This document shows, piece by piece, positions 1 through 8,535 of a stretch of 64,000 nt of DNA. Below the pieces are notes generated by a model. The model was not told the DNA's origin. It was given only the letters and a program-made list of their open reading frames with translations, and searched no databases. The DNA is from Pseudomonas putida (GTDB lineage Bacteria > Pseudomonadota > Gammaproteobacteria > Pseudomonadales > Pseudomonadaceae). The translations under genes and the position numbers were made by a program. The stretch spans positions 186,001-250,000 of the forward strand of contig NZ_JANHKS010000005.1 in NCBI RefSeq assembly GCF_028682175.1. The letters are read 5' to 3'. Each line of letters begins with the position of its first letter. Position 1 is the stretch's first letter.

Positions 1-45
1 TCCATCGAAAACAGTTCTTATTCAGTGTCCATGGAGGCCTGCATC

Positions 46-267
46 ATGCCCAAGTTCATCACCAACCTGCACCTCGACGATTTCTTCTCGGCCGTGAACA
101 AATCCGGCCTGTCATCCAATCTGGTGCTGTCGTCGATGGCGTTCCCGTTGTCCATCGTCTCGGGTCTGCTGCTGCTCGACGGCGCGTTGAACGCCAGCGT
201 GACGTCGGCGGGGATCGGCGTGTTGGGCCTGATTGCGGCGCAGGCCATCAAAGCCCGAGGCCAGTAG
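46..267 (+). CDS. Small predicted membrane protein, function unknown
   Basis: A 73-residue protein with a short polar N-terminus and two hydrophobic stretches (about residues 30-45 and 50-68) that could form a membrane hairpin; the C-terminus is basic (KARGQ). I chose the ATG at 46 because an ATGGAGG purine-rich block lies 8 bases upstream; a GTG at 25 would add seven residues and has no better ribosome site. The gene is monocistronic as far as visible and is followed by a convergent thioesterase gene. I do not recognise a family; a small holin-like or stress-type membrane peptide is possible but unsupported. Confidence 0.6.
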   Translation: MPKFITNLHLDDFFSAVNKSGLSSNLVLSSMAFPLSIVSGLLLLDGALNASVTSAGIGVLGLIAAQAIKARGQ

Positions 268-323
268 GGTCTCGGGGCGGGTCTCGAAGCAGCGCTCATC
301 GGCCCTTCTTCAGCACATCATAC

Positions 324-1118
324 CTATCCGAACACCGTCACCGTCTGGCGGCTGATCGCCACCAACTCCCCCTTCGGCGTCCACAACGCGGCGGCCACAT
401 GGCCGTAACCGTCTCGCGCGTGTTCGATCACCGCACGATATTGCGTCCAGTCATGGGTAGTCATGGCCGGCAAGGGTTGAACGAATTCGATGGTCCAGGT
501 CAGCGAGCTGCCCGGCGCCGGTTTGCTCAGGTGCGGCAAGGTCGCTGGCGGCCAGGTGTCTACCAGGGCCAACAGATGCGCCTCGGTCAGCGGTTCTTCT
601 TCCACGTCGCGCAGGCGCGCGTAGCCGCCAATGGCGGGCGATGGCGTGTTCGAATAGGGAAAGCCGCCCAGCGCCCAGCGCATTTCGATGAAGCGCAGGT
701 ATTCGGGCATGACACCGGGGATGAACGGAAAGGCCGGTACATCCTGCACCGGTTTGAACGACGGCGCGGGCTCGGCCCGTACCGCGATCGTCGATTCACG
801 CGGCGCGCCGAAGCTGCCCTGGATCAGGGTCACGGTCTGGCCGTTCTGCACCGCCCGGCCCAGCACCTGGCTGACCGCCTTGCCCTCACGCAGAATCTCC
901 ACCTCGAAGGAAATCGGCACATCGACCGCAGGCGGCCCGACAAAGCAGATCGCCAGGGAACGCACAGGCCGGTCAGCCGCAACCCTGGCGCGCATGGCTT
1001 CGAACTGCAGCGCCGCCATCAGGCCACCGAAACAGGAACGGCCCTGGCCCCAGGCAGCGGGGATGGAAACGTTACCCGGGTTATCCCGCACGGCATCGAG
1101 TAATTCGGAAAATTTCAT
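324..1118 (-). CDS. Acyl-CoA thioesterase family protein (TesB-like double hot-dog)
   Basis: A 264-residue protein resembling the acyl-CoA thioesterase-like family (4HBT_3/TesB-like), which folds as two fused hot-dog domains and hydrolyses acyl-CoA thioesters. The N-terminal half shows the GQGRSCFGGLMAALQ segment, where family members have the W-x-QGR..GG pattern around the first helix. The second half (about residues 130-264) contains the other hot-dog, ending in ISRQTVTVFG, a typical terminal strand. The ATG at 1118 is preceded by AGGAG at 5 bases; a GTG two codons earlier is less well placed. It is probably a single-gene unit. The substrate cannot be told from sequence. Confidence 0.8.
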   Translation of the reverse strand: MKFSELLDAVRDNPGNVSIPAAWGQGRSCFGGLMAALQFEAMRARVAADRPVRSLAICFVGPPAVDVPISFEVEILREGKAVSQVLGRAVQNGQTVTLIQGSFGAPRESTIAVRAEPAPSFKPVQDVPAFPFIPGVMPEYLRFIEMRWALGGFPYSNTPSPAIGGYARLRDVEEEPLTEAHLLALVDTWPPATLPHLSKPAPGSSLTWTIEFVQPLPAMTTHDWTQYRAVIEHARDGYGHVAAALWTPKGELVAISRQTVTVFG

Positions 1119-1217
1119 GCGCACTCCTGGAGGCGGACGACAGGGTTTTCCGGATGTTAGCGAGGCCGATGGCGCAGGACAGGGCTCATAACTGCCAATC
1201 CTGCGGCCTGATCGGGA

Positions 1218-1997
1218 TCAGTGGGCGGGCTTTTCGCCAAAGCAGGCATGAAACAGGCGATCCAGCGCCTTGTCGGATTTCTCCTCGGCACGCAGAATCC
1301 CCAATTCCCACCCGGCCACACAGGGCGCAAGGTCCTTCTGTTCTTCGGCCTGGGCCAGCCACTGCAAGTGATCGTGCCAGTCGCCCAGCGCGCCCTGGGC
1401 CGACTTGAGGCGCTTCTGCATCCCGTCAGGCTGATGGCTCAGCTCAGGGTAGGCCTCGGCGGCGTAGCGCACCCGCTTGATCAGCAGGCGCAGGCGATGG
1501 CGGTCATGGGCAGGGTCGGCCATCGCCTCGCGCAGCTTCTTCCACTGTTTGTCCATGCGCTTCTCGATCCGCTGACGCAGCTTCTTGAGCAGGCCATGGC
1601 GTTGCTGGGCACGCAGGAACGACGGCAACTGGTCCAGCACGCCGAGCAGGCGATTGAGTTCAGCGCTGGTGGCCACTTGCGGGCAGGCCGTGTCCAGATA
1701 GTGCGTGCGTTTGCGGGCAGGCTCGTGCATGCCTTGCTTGTGCAGGAAGGCCGCCAGCACCTGCATGTCCCGCAGCGGCGTGGTCAGGTCACCGACGCCC
1801 TTGGCCGCCTCTTCGACCTGATCCATCCCCGGCAGACCGCGCAGCGGGCGCAATACACTGCGCAGACGCCTGACGGTGGTGCGCAGATCGTGCAGCGCTT
1901 CGCTGTCCGTCGACGCGGCCAGCCGTGCGTGACAGGCCAGCAACTTGACGTTGAGACTGAGAATCTCGGCGACCAGATGATCGACCATTGAGGACAT
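1218..1997 (-). CDS. CHAD domain-containing protein
   Basis: A 259-residue, strongly helical protein matching the CHAD domain (conserved histidine alpha-helical domain). Conserved features include HDLRTTVRRLRSVLR near residue 36 and DRHRLRLLIKRVRYAAE near residue 165, with the expected histidines and arginine-rich helices. CHAD domains bind polyphosphate and often accompany CYTH/triphosphatase domains, but no CYTH gene is seen here. An AAGGAG ribosome site stands 8 bases before the chosen ATG. It lies just downstream of the transglutaminase gene on the same strand (20-base gap), so it may be the last gene of the moxR operon. A polyphosphate-related role is inferred from the family. Confidence 0.88.
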   Translation of the reverse strand: MSSMVDHLVAEILSLNVKLLACHARLAASTDSEALHDLRTTVRRLRSVLRPLRGLPGMDQVEEAAKGVGDLTTPLRDMQVLAAFLHKQGMHEPARKRTHYLDTACPQVATSAELNRLLGVLDQLPSFLRAQQRHGLLKKLRQRIEKRMDKQWKKLREAMADPAHDRHRLRLLIKRVRYAAEAYPELSHQPDGMQKRLKSAQGALGDWHDHLQWLAQAEEQKDLAPCVAGWELGILRAEEKSDKALDRLFHACFGEKPAH

Positions 1998-2017
1998 CGA
2001 ACCACTCCTTTATTCAT

Positions 2018-4021
2018 TCATGACCGCGGCTTGTCTCTGACCGCCGACAGGCGCCAGGGCAGGCTACGGCGTAGATATTTCAAACGTCGGCGTAAATGCC
2101 CGACCGAGCCTGCAACTCCGGCGTACCGCTGGGCTTCGAATTCCCGGGCGAACGCTTCGATGGCCTCGGCCTGCGCGGGAAAACGCAGGGCCGCGCGTCG
2201 GGCGAACGCCTGCGCACCTTCGCCCTGCTGTCGTTTAAGACCATGGCGGGCCAGCAGTCGTTCGAATGCGTTGAACAGCCGCAACTGCGAATCGCTTTCC
2301 CGCCGCCAGGGTTTGAACACCCACAGCGCCAGCAAGCCGAGGATCGCCACGGCGCCGCCCGCGAATACCGGCGCGTGAAACCCGGAGAACCAGCGCCCCA
2401 GCACCTGCAACTGCTGCTGCCCCTGATAGCCAAGTACCCAGCGCTGCCAGCCGTAGTTGAGGTTATCCCAGCTCATGCGGATCGCGTTGAGCCAGGCCAG
2501 ATGGCGGTAGCGCAGGGCCGACATCGGCGAGTCACCGAGAAATTCCTCGTCAGCGGCCAGTGCCTGTTCCAGTCCCTGTTCGATTCGCGCCGGTGCCACC
2601 GCCGCCGTCGGGTCGACGCTGCGCCAGCCCACACCCGCCTGCCAGTATTCGACCCAGGCGTGGGCATCGAACTGACGCACGCTGATGTAATTTCCGTCAG
2701 GGTTCAGCTCCCCGCCCTGATAGCCCGCCACCACTCGTGCCGGTATGCCGGCAGCCCGCAGCACGAAGGTCATCGCCCCCGCGTAGTGCGCGCAGAACCC
2801 CGAGCGGCTGCCGAACAGGAAGTCATCGATGCTGTTGGGGCCCAGCGCCGGCGGCTTGAGGGTGTAGTGAAACGGCTGTTCGGCGAAATTCGACAGCACG
2901 GCGTCAACCAGCCTGTCGGGCTGAGGGTAGCGCCGGTGCAGGTCGGCCGCCCATTCCCGGGCCTCGGGGTTGACCTTCGCCGGCAGCTGCAGGTCCTGGG
3001 AACGGGCGCCGTCGCTGAGGGTGGTTTCCCGCACGGCGTCAGGCCAGGAGTTGACCGTGTAGAGGATCGACTGGTCGATGGGCCGCCTGCGCTGCCAGCG
3101 GAAATCGCTCATCTGGCGCACCCCGGCAAGGTCCGTCTCACCCACATCCAGGGTCATCAACCAGGGTTTGCCGGTCGGCTCCATGACCACGCTGTAGCTG
3201 ACCTTTTCGCCATCGCGGCGCCAGTCCGGCGCATCGGGCACCTGGGCCCGGGATGACTGGGACCAGCGGCGTCCGTCGAACTGTTCAAGGGTCAGGCCGC
3301 GCCAGTATTGCTGATCGCGTGGTGGCACCGGCCCCTCGAAACTGGCTCGAAACACCAGCGCAGCCGACTTGCTCAACTCGGTGACATCGGCCGGCGCCAT
3401 GCTGTCGGACAGACCGGTCAGGGCCTTGTTGCTGGGCTGGGGCAGCGACCACAGCGGGTCCAGGCGCGGAAAGAACAGAAACAGCAGCAACATCAGCGGC
3501 ACAGCCTGCAAAACCAGCTTGCCCGACAGCATCAGGGTGTCCGCCGGCTTGCTGGCAAAACCGGACTGCTGCAAGCCGATCAGCGCCGCCAGCAGGGTGA
3601 CGATGGGCAGAATCGTGAACAGTCCCCAGAGCAGGGCATCCTCGAACAGATACCCCACCGACACGCAGAAGAACCCCAGGAAAATCAGCACCAGGGCATC
3701 GCGGCGGGTCTGCATTTCCAGCATTTTCAGGATGAACGCCGCGATCAGCAACGCCGCCCCCGCGTCCAGCCCCACCAGGCTGCCTCGGGCCAGGAAGATG
3801 CCGCCCGCCGTGCCCACCAGCAACCCGGACTTGACCCAGTTGCCGGGCATGCGCACGCGCATGCGAAAGATCTGGATGCGCCAGAAGGTGCAGGCCAGCC
3901 ACAGCACGATCAAGGAAACGGGAACGTGCAGGGAAAACGGCACGATGACCAGTGCCTGGGCAATCAGCAGCCAGTTCAGGCTGGTCCTGGGGATGGGCTT
4001 GGCAAGATTGCCCAGGGTCAT
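2018..4021 (-). CDS. tgpA: TgpA-type membrane transglutaminase (DUF3488 / transglutaminase-like / DUF4129)
   Basis: A 667-residue inner-membrane protein with a cluster of about six N-terminal membrane segments (DUF3488), a large periplasmic transglutaminase-like domain, a further membrane segment (VFAGGAVAILGLLALWVF), and a C-terminal tail rich in Arg and Ala. The catalytic triad is visible as Cys410 (SGFCAHYAG), His454 (FDAHAWVEYW) and Asp470 (SVDPTA), nearly the spacing I recall for P. aeruginosa TgpA (PA2873), which is essential there. I chose the ATG at 4021: GAGGGG overlaps the stop of the preceding DUF58 gene and sits 8 bases upstream; a longer frame from 4090 would overlap that gene. 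It is third in a MoxR-DUF58-TgpA operon. The substrate is unknown. Confidence 0.92.
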   Translation of the reverse strand: MTLGNLAKPIPRTSLNWLLIAQALVIVPFSLHVPVSLIVLWLACTFWRIQIFRMRVRMPGNWVKSGLLVGTAGGIFLARGSLVGLDAGAALLIAAFILKMLEMQTRRDALVLIFLGFFCVSVGYLFEDALLWGLFTILPIVTLLAALIGLQQSGFASKPADTLMLSGKLVLQAVPLMLLLFLFFPRLDPLWSLPQPSNKALTGLSDSMAPADVTELSKSAALVFRASFEGPVPPRDQQYWRGLTLEQFDGRRWSQSSRAQVPDAPDWRRDGEKVSYSVVMEPTGKPWLMTLDVGETDLAGVRQMSDFRWQRRRPIDQSILYTVNSWPDAVRETTLSDGARSQDLQLPAKVNPEAREWAADLHRRYPQPDRLVDAVLSNFAEQPFHYTLKPPALGPNSIDDFLFGSRSGFCAHYAGAMTFVLRAAGIPARVVAGYQGGELNPDGNYISVRQFDAHAWVEYWQAGVGWRSVDPTAAVAPARIEQGLEQALAADEEFLGDSPMSALRYRHLAWLNAIRMSWDNLNYGWQRWVLGYQGQQQLQVLGRWFSGFHAPVFAGGAVAILGLLALWVFKPWRRESDSQLRLFNAFERLLARHGLKRQQGEGAQAFARRAALRFPAQAEAIEAFAREFEAQRYAGVAGSVGHLRRRLKYLRRSLPWRLSAVRDKPRS

Positions 4022-4034
4022 GGCCGCGCGCCCC

Positions 4035-5018
4035 TCATGCCCGCACGCCGTACAGCGCCAACTGGCGCAGGCAGGCTTCACGATGGGCATCGCCGCTGTC
4101 CACCGCCGACAGGAAGCCCGGCAGGCGCAGGGCGAACGGCTGCTGGCGTTGCGACAGCTCCAGCACCCAGTAACACAAGCGCGACAGGCGCTCTTCGATA
4201 TCGCCGCCCAGCGCCATGAAATCCAGGCACAAATCGTGGCCCGACAGGTCCGTGAACTCCTTGACCATCAGCCCCTGCCCCCGGGACCACGCCTTCCAGT
4301 GCATGCGCCGCAGCGAATCGCCGGCCTGCCACGGGCGCAGGCCCTGATAATCGTCGACGCCTTCCCCGCGCGTGGCCTGGCCGTCGTCCTCGGCATGAGG
4401 TTGCACCCCTTGCAGCAACGGCATGCTGCCGGGCACCGGGCGCGGGTAGATCAACACCGTCTGCTCCAGGTCCAGCCAGCTCCAGGCGCGGAAGATGCCC
4501 AGCGGAAACACACTTTCGACCCGCAGGCGCGGCGCCCGCAGCCAGCCGCGGTTGATCGCAGGCAGGGTCAGCGCCACTTCCTGCTGGCTATGGGCAGCGA
4601 CGTCGGCCTGTTCGAGCTGTTCGGTGTCCCAGCCCAGGGCGATGGCATGATGGCCGCTGCCGGCACTCTCCAGGCGCAGGCGCAGTTGCACCGGCTCGCC
4701 GACGAACACCGAGCGGGCGTTGCTTGCACTGAGCACCAGCCCGGTGAAATTGCGGTAGGTGTGCAGAATCGCGAGGATGCCCACCGACAGCATCAGGAAT
4801 GTCAGGCCGTAGGCCAGGCTGTTCTGGTAGTTGATCGACACCAGCAACAGTAACACCAGCACGAATGCGTACGTGCCACCGACCCGGGTCGGCAGTATGA
4901 AGATTCGACGGTGATTCAGCTCGATCCGCGAGGCCGGGGGGATACGGCGTCCCACCCAGCGCTGCCAGAGCGGCTTGAACTGTTCGATCAAAGCACCGGC
5001 ACCTCGCGCAGCAGCCAC
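4035..5018 (-). CDS. DUF58 domain-containing protein
   Basis: About 327 residues. Two hydrophobic segments near residues 40-80 are followed by a beta-rich region and the DUF58 signature around DDYQGLRPWQAGDSLRRMHW, then KEFTD. DUF58 proteins regularly sit beside MoxR ATPases and are thought to form a MoxR/von Willebrand-like module. The frame from a GTG at 5018 overlaps the moxR 3' end by 31 bases. A TTG at 4991 overlaps the moxR stop as TTGA and has GAGGTG just upstream, so the true start may be there (MIEQFKPLW). Translational coupling to moxR and tgpA is likely. Confidence 0.88.
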   Translation of the reverse strand: MAAARGAGALIEQFKPLWQRWVGRRIPPASRIELNHRRIFILPTRVGGTYAFVLVLLLLVSINYQNSLAYGLTFLMLSVGILAILHTYRNFTGLVLSASNARSVFVGEPVQLRLRLESAGSGHHAIALGWDTEQLEQADVAAHSQQEVALTLPAINRGWLRAPRLRVESVFPLGIFRAWSWLDLEQTVLIYPRPVPGSMPLLQGVQPHAEDDGQATRGEGVDDYQGLRPWQAGDSLRRMHWKAWSRGQGLMVKEFTDLSGHDLCLDFMALGGDIEERLSRLCYWVLELSQRQQPFALRLPGFLSAVDSGDAHREACLRQLALYGVRA

Positions 5019-5905
5019 TGGACCAACGCCCCGCCTCCATGCCCGGTGGGGTCGGTACGATCGCGCAAGCGATGGCCGATCACCGCAGGCAGGATCGCCT
5101 GGACGTCTTCAGGTATCACGTAATCACGACCGATCAACAACGCCCAGGCCCGCGCCGCCGACAGAATCGCAAGGCTGGCCCTGGGCGACAGCCCGTACGC
5201 AAACTGCGGCTGGCTGCGAGTGGCGTCCACCAGGCGCAGGACATAGTCGATCAGCGCATCGCTGGCCCGCACCCGCCGGGCCTCTTCCTGCAAGGCGGCC
5301 AGTTGCCCGTGATCGATGATCGGTTCGATGCGCGGCAGCAGCTCGCGGCGGGATTCGCTCTGCAACAGCGCCTTTTCCGCCGAGCGCGCCGGGTAGCCCA
5401 GCGACAGGCGCATCAGGAAACGGTCCAGTTGCGACTCGGGCAAGGCAAAGGTGCCGCCCTGGCTGAACGGGTTCTGCGTCGCAATGACAAAAAACGGATC
5501 AGGCAGCAGCCGGGTTGCCCCTTCGATGGTCACCTGCCCTTCCTCCATGGCTTCGAGCAATGCGCTCTGGCTCTTGGGGGTGGCCCGGTTGATCTCGTCG
5601 GCCAGCACCAGTTCGGCGAAGATAGGCCCCGGATGAAAGGTGAACTGCCCGGTTTCCCGGTTGAAGATCGAGGTACCGAGGATGTCGCCCGGCAGCAGGT
5701 CGGAGGTGAACTGGATGCGCTGGAAGCTCAGGCCCAGGACCCGGGCCAGGGTGTGGCTCAAGGTGGTCTTGCCCATGCCGGGCAAATCCTCGATCAGCAG
5801 ATGGCCCCCGCCGAGCAGGCAGGTCAGGGCCAATCGCACCTGAGGCTCCTTGCCCAGTACCACCTCGTTGATCGCGTTCAGACACAGATCGAGTTTTCTG
5901 CCCAT
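4988..5905 (-). CDS. MoxR-family AAA+ ATPase
   Basis: A 305-residue AAA+ ATPase. Walker A is GMGKTTL near residue 44, Walker B is LVLADEIN near residue 102, sensor 1 lies in ATQNPF, and the arginine-finger region is LPESQLDRF, all typical of the MoxR branch. MoxR ATPases act as chaperones that mature or assemble partner proteins; here the partners are presumably the overlapping DUF58 protein and TgpA-like transglutaminase. GGGAGG lies 8 bases before the ATG, making this the first gene of the operon. The closest recalled counterpart is the PA2875-PA2874-PA2873 cluster. Confidence 0.92.
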   Translation of the reverse strand: MGRKLDLCLNAINEVVLGKEPQVRLALTCLLGGGHLLIEDLPGMGKTTLSHTLARVLGLSFQRIQFTSDLLPGDILGTSIFNRETGQFTFHPGPIFAELVLADEINRATPKSQSALLEAMEEGQVTIEGATRLLPDPFFVIATQNPFSQGGTFALPESQLDRFLMRLSLGYPARSAEKALLQSESRRELLPRIEPIIDHGQLAALQEEARRVRASDALIDYVLRLVDATRSQPQFAYGLSPRASLAILSAARAWALLIGRDYVIPEDVQAILPAVIGHRLRDRTDPTGHGGGALVQWLLREVPVL

Positions 5906-6082
5906 TGGAAAGCCTCCCCAGGCGACTGCTCACGGCTCAAGGACCGCAGAAAAGACCTAGCGTACAGCCACTTTAAAATCAGCGTAGGCCTTTTCGCCAG
6001 AGCGGGATGGGATTGGGGATGGATTTATTGCACATGGGCGAGGCAGAGCGGCAAGAACGAAGCGTTCCATGGCATTGATCGT

Positions 6083-6180
6083 CCCCACGCTCTGCGTGGG
6101 GATGCCGCCGGGGACGCTCCGCGCCCCGTGACGCGGAGCGTCACATGATCGTTCCCACGCCGGAGCGTGGGAACGATCAT
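6083..6180. repeat. Cluster of three perfect palindromes
   Basis: Three hairpins occur back to back. The first is CCCCACGC/GCGTGGGG at 6083-6101. The second has 11-bp arms (6113-6123 with 6132-6142, GACGCTCCGCG type). The third has 16-bp perfect arms (6145-6160 with 6165-6180, containing GTTCCCACGC). The GTTCCCACGC-GCGTGGGAAC motif is a common intergenic repeat in fluorescent pseudomonads. It lies between moxR and a small lipoprotein gene, just past the lipoprotein stop, and could act as an mRNA 3'-end stabiliser or terminator for it, although no T-run follows. Confidence 0.85.
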
Positions 6181-6189
6181 TATCCGAAC

Positions 6190-6468
6190 TCAGCGGCCGG
6201 CGCGGGATTCGCGAATGTAGAAGCGCGCTTTCTCGGCCTTCTCGTTGCAGCCTTCAAAGGCTTCGAACTGCTGCTGGGTCTTGGCGCCGGTCAGCAACGA
6301 CAGGGCCTTGGAGTAACTGACGGTACCGGCAAAGCCTTCGGCCTTGGCCAGGTCCAGCTCGTGCCAGGCAGCGTCCAGATTGGTGGCGCAGCTGTCGCGG
6401 TAGGCGGTTTTACCGGCGCAGCCTGTGAGAACAAGGGCGAGCAATGGCAGGCAGATCCAGGCTTTCAT
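6190..6468 (-). CDS. Small predicted lipoprotein
   Basis: A 92-residue protein with a lipoprotein signal: MKAWICLPLLALVLTGC, lipobox LTGC, predicted lipidated Cys17. The mature part is short and charged, with two more cysteines (SCAT and EGCNEKAEK) that could form a disulfide, and ends RFYIRESRAGR. GAGGT is 7 bases before the ATG. I do not recognise a named family; similar small lipoproteins are common in Pseudomonas next to patatin genes. It is divergent from the patatin-like gene at 6646 and followed by a palindrome cluster. Confidence 0.8.
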   Translation of the reverse strand: MKAWICLPLLALVLTGCAGKTAYRDSCATNLDAAWHELDLAKAEGFAGTVSYSKALSLLTGAKTQQQFEAFEGCNEKAEKARFYIRESRAGR

Positions 6469-6645
6469 CGGGTGTTACCTCAACAATGGAAATCGACATT
6501 GCGAGTTGGACGGTGCGGCGATGCAAAAGTGCCATAACGGCGCGTCGCAGAGTATCTGTTTTATGTCGCACGGGTTATACAAACACCTGATGATTCGCGG
6601 CAGGCTTGGGCGTAGGGTAGAAGCACTGCAACGGGGGACCTGCCA

Positions 6646-7704
6646 ATGAAAAAAAGAATAGCGCTGGTGTTGGGGTCCGGCGGTGCCAGGGGGTATGCGC
6701 ACATCGGGGTGATCGAGGAACTGGAGCGGCGCGGGTATGACATCGCCTGCATCGCCGGGTGTTCGATGGGGGCAGTGGTCGGCGGGATTTACGCCGCCGG
6801 AAAATTGCCGCAGTACCGGGCCTGGATCGAAAGCCTCGATTACCTGGACGTGCTGCGTCTGGTGGACGTGAGCTTTCGTCTGGGGGCGATTCGCGGGGAG
6901 AAGGTGTTCGGGCAGATTCGCGAGATCGTCGGCGAGGTGAATATCGAGGACTTGCGCATTCCCTACACCGCCGTCGCGACCGACCTGACCAACCAGCAGG
7001 AAATCTGGTTCCAGGAAGGCAATCTGCATGCGGCCATGCGCGCGTCGGCGGCGATCCCCACGCTTTTCACCCCGGTGGTCCAGGGCAACCGCACCCTGGT
7101 GGACGGCGGCCTGCTCAACCCTTTGCCGATCGTGCCGGTGGTCTCCAGCCACTGCGACCTGATCGTGGCGGTCAACCTCAACTCCACCAACCAGAAGCAG
7201 TATCAGCTCCCGGTGATCGAACGCCCGCCGGCAGTGAAGAAACGCTTCGACAGCCTGATCGCCTCCATCGGCTCGCACCTGCCATTCCGGCGCAAGCTGG
7301 AGGTCGGCGGTGGCGATGTGTTGCGGCTGCAGCAGGACAGCCTCAAGGCCACCGCCGCCGTGCTGCCGGATCCCTGGCCTGGCGCGGGAGGCGAGTCGGC
7401 CAATCCTCAGGGCCAACAGCCGGCGGCGGCCCCCACCGAACCCGGCGCGCCGAAGTCGGCCAGCGGCGCGGTGATCATCGATAACGTCGGCCCCGCCTCA
7501 CTGCTGGACCTGATCAACCAGAGCTTCGAGGTCATGCAGACGTCACTGGCGCAATACAAGATCGCCGGTTACCCGCCCGACATCCTGATCAACGTGCCCA
7601 AGCGGGTCTGCCGTTTCTTCGAGTTCTACAAGGCCCCGGAGCTGATCGCGCTGGGGCGTGAAATTGCCCGGGATACGCTGGATCGGTACGAGCGCGAGCA
7701 CTAG
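6646..7704 (+). CDS. Patatin-like phospholipase family protein (RssA-like)
   Basis: A 352-residue patatin-like serine hydrolase. The oxyanion motif GSGGARGYAH (residues 10-19), the nucleophile Ser40 in GCSMG and the dyad Asp153 in LVDGG are all present, so the enzyme should be active as a lipid acyl hydrolase. A low-complexity Gly/Ala/Pro insert (about residues 245-275) precedes a helical C-terminus. No signal peptide is seen, so it is cytoplasmic or membrane-associated. GGGGGA lies upstream of the ATG. Its stop overlaps that of kdpE on the other strand in a shared CTAG, so the two transcription units converge without a visible terminator. Confidence 0.92.
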   Translation: MKKRIALVLGSGGARGYAHIGVIEELERRGYDIACIAGCSMGAVVGGIYAAGKLPQYRAWIESLDYLDVLRLVDVSFRLGAIRGEKVFGQIREIVGEVNIEDLRIPYTAVATDLTNQQEIWFQEGNLHAAMRASAAIPTLFTPVVQGNRTLVDGGLLNPLPIVPVVSSHCDLIVAVNLNSTNQKQYQLPVIERPPAVKKRFDSLIASIGSHLPFRRKLEVGGGDVLRLQQDSLKATAAVLPDPWPGAGGESANPQGQQPAAAPTEPGAPKSASGAVIIDNVGPASLLDLINQSFEVMQTSLAQYKIAGYPPDILINVPKRVCRFFEFYKAPELIALGREIARDTLDRYEREH

Positions 7705-8390
7705 GCCGAAATCAGCCGATACCCTACCCCCGCCTCGGTCACGATGAAGCGGGGCGCGGTCGGGTCATCGGCGAGTTTCTGGCGCAGGTGGCCGACGACG
7801 ATGCGCAGGTAATGGGTATCCTCCACGTGGGTCGGCCCCCAGATGTCCTTGAGCAGTTGCTGCTGGGTGATGACCCGCCCCGGATGCCGCGCCAGTTGCG
7901 CAAGGACTGCGTATTCCTTGCGGGTCAGGGCGACTTCGTTGCCGTCGAGCATCACCCGCCGATAGGCAAGATCCACGGTCAGCGGACCGATCACCAGCGC
8001 CGACTCGGCTTGACCGGTGTCCGGCGCCTGGCGCAACAGGGCCCGGATGCGCGCCAGAAACTCCTGGATGCCGAACGGCTTGGTCACGTAGTCGTTGGCG
8101 CCTGAATCCAGCGCCCGTACCTTTTCCCCTTCACTGGCGCGCACCGACAACACCAGCACCGGCACTGCCGACCATTCGCGGAACTGGCTGAGCACGTCCT
8201 GGCCGTCCATGTCCGGCAGGCCCAGGTCGAGCACCAGCAGATCGGGCTTGTTCAGCGCCGCCTGGCTCAGCCCGTCGCTGCCGGTGCCGGCTTCCAGCAC
8301 TTTGTAACCCTGTGAGGCGAGACTGATGCGCAGGAACTTGCGAATCTGCGGTTCATCGTCGATCACCAGAATGGTTGCCGTCTGGCTCAT
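7701..8390 (-). CDS. kdpE: KdpE potassium-responsive response regulator
   Basis: A 229-residue OmpR-family regulator. The receiver shows the acidic pair DDE near residue 11, phospho-acceptor Asp55 (LLVLDLGLPDMDG) and the conserved Lys in VTKPFG. The winged-helix DNA-binding domain ends in VTEAGVGYRLI. It should be phosphorylated by KdpD and activate kdpFABC when potassium is limiting or under ionic stress. AGGACAACC precedes the ATG, the same ribosome-site string as before kdpD. It is separated from kdpD by 145 bases containing a 30-bp-arm palindrome. The KdpE assignment rests on its position at the end of the kdp cluster. Confidence 0.95.
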   Translation of the reverse strand: MSQTATILVIDDEPQIRKFLRISLASQGYKVLEAGTGSDGLSQAALNKPDLLVLDLGLPDMDGQDVLSQFREWSAVPVLVLSVRASEGEKVRALDSGANDYVTKPFGIQEFLARIRALLRQAPDTGQAESALVIGPLTVDLAYRRVMLDGNEVALTRKEYAVLAQLARHPGRVITQQQLLKDIWGPTHVEDTHYLRIVVGHLRQKLADDPTAPRFIVTEAGVGYRLISA

Positions 8391-8415
8391 GGTTGTCCTG
8401 TTAAATAGTCACTTG

Positions 8416-8516
8416 GGACCCGTAGCAGCACGGCTTGCCGGCGGGAACGGTACATCCGTCAGTGATGCATTGCCTGACACGCCGCCCCCGCCGGCAAGCC
8501 GTGCTGCTACGGGTCC
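8416..8516. repeat. Palindromic repeat, CCGTAGCAGC family, in the kdpD-kdpE gap
   Basis: The arms are 30 bp and perfect: 8416-8445 pairs with 8487-8516, beginning GGACCCGTAGCAGCACGG. The loop is about 41 bases. The same family recurs twice between fabB and the adhesin gene (29655-29724 and 29891-29962). The position inside the kdpDE transcript means any read-through RNA would carry a very stable hairpin ahead of kdpE. Confidence 0.92.
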
Positions 8517-8535
8517 TCATTTTGTCAGCAGAAGC

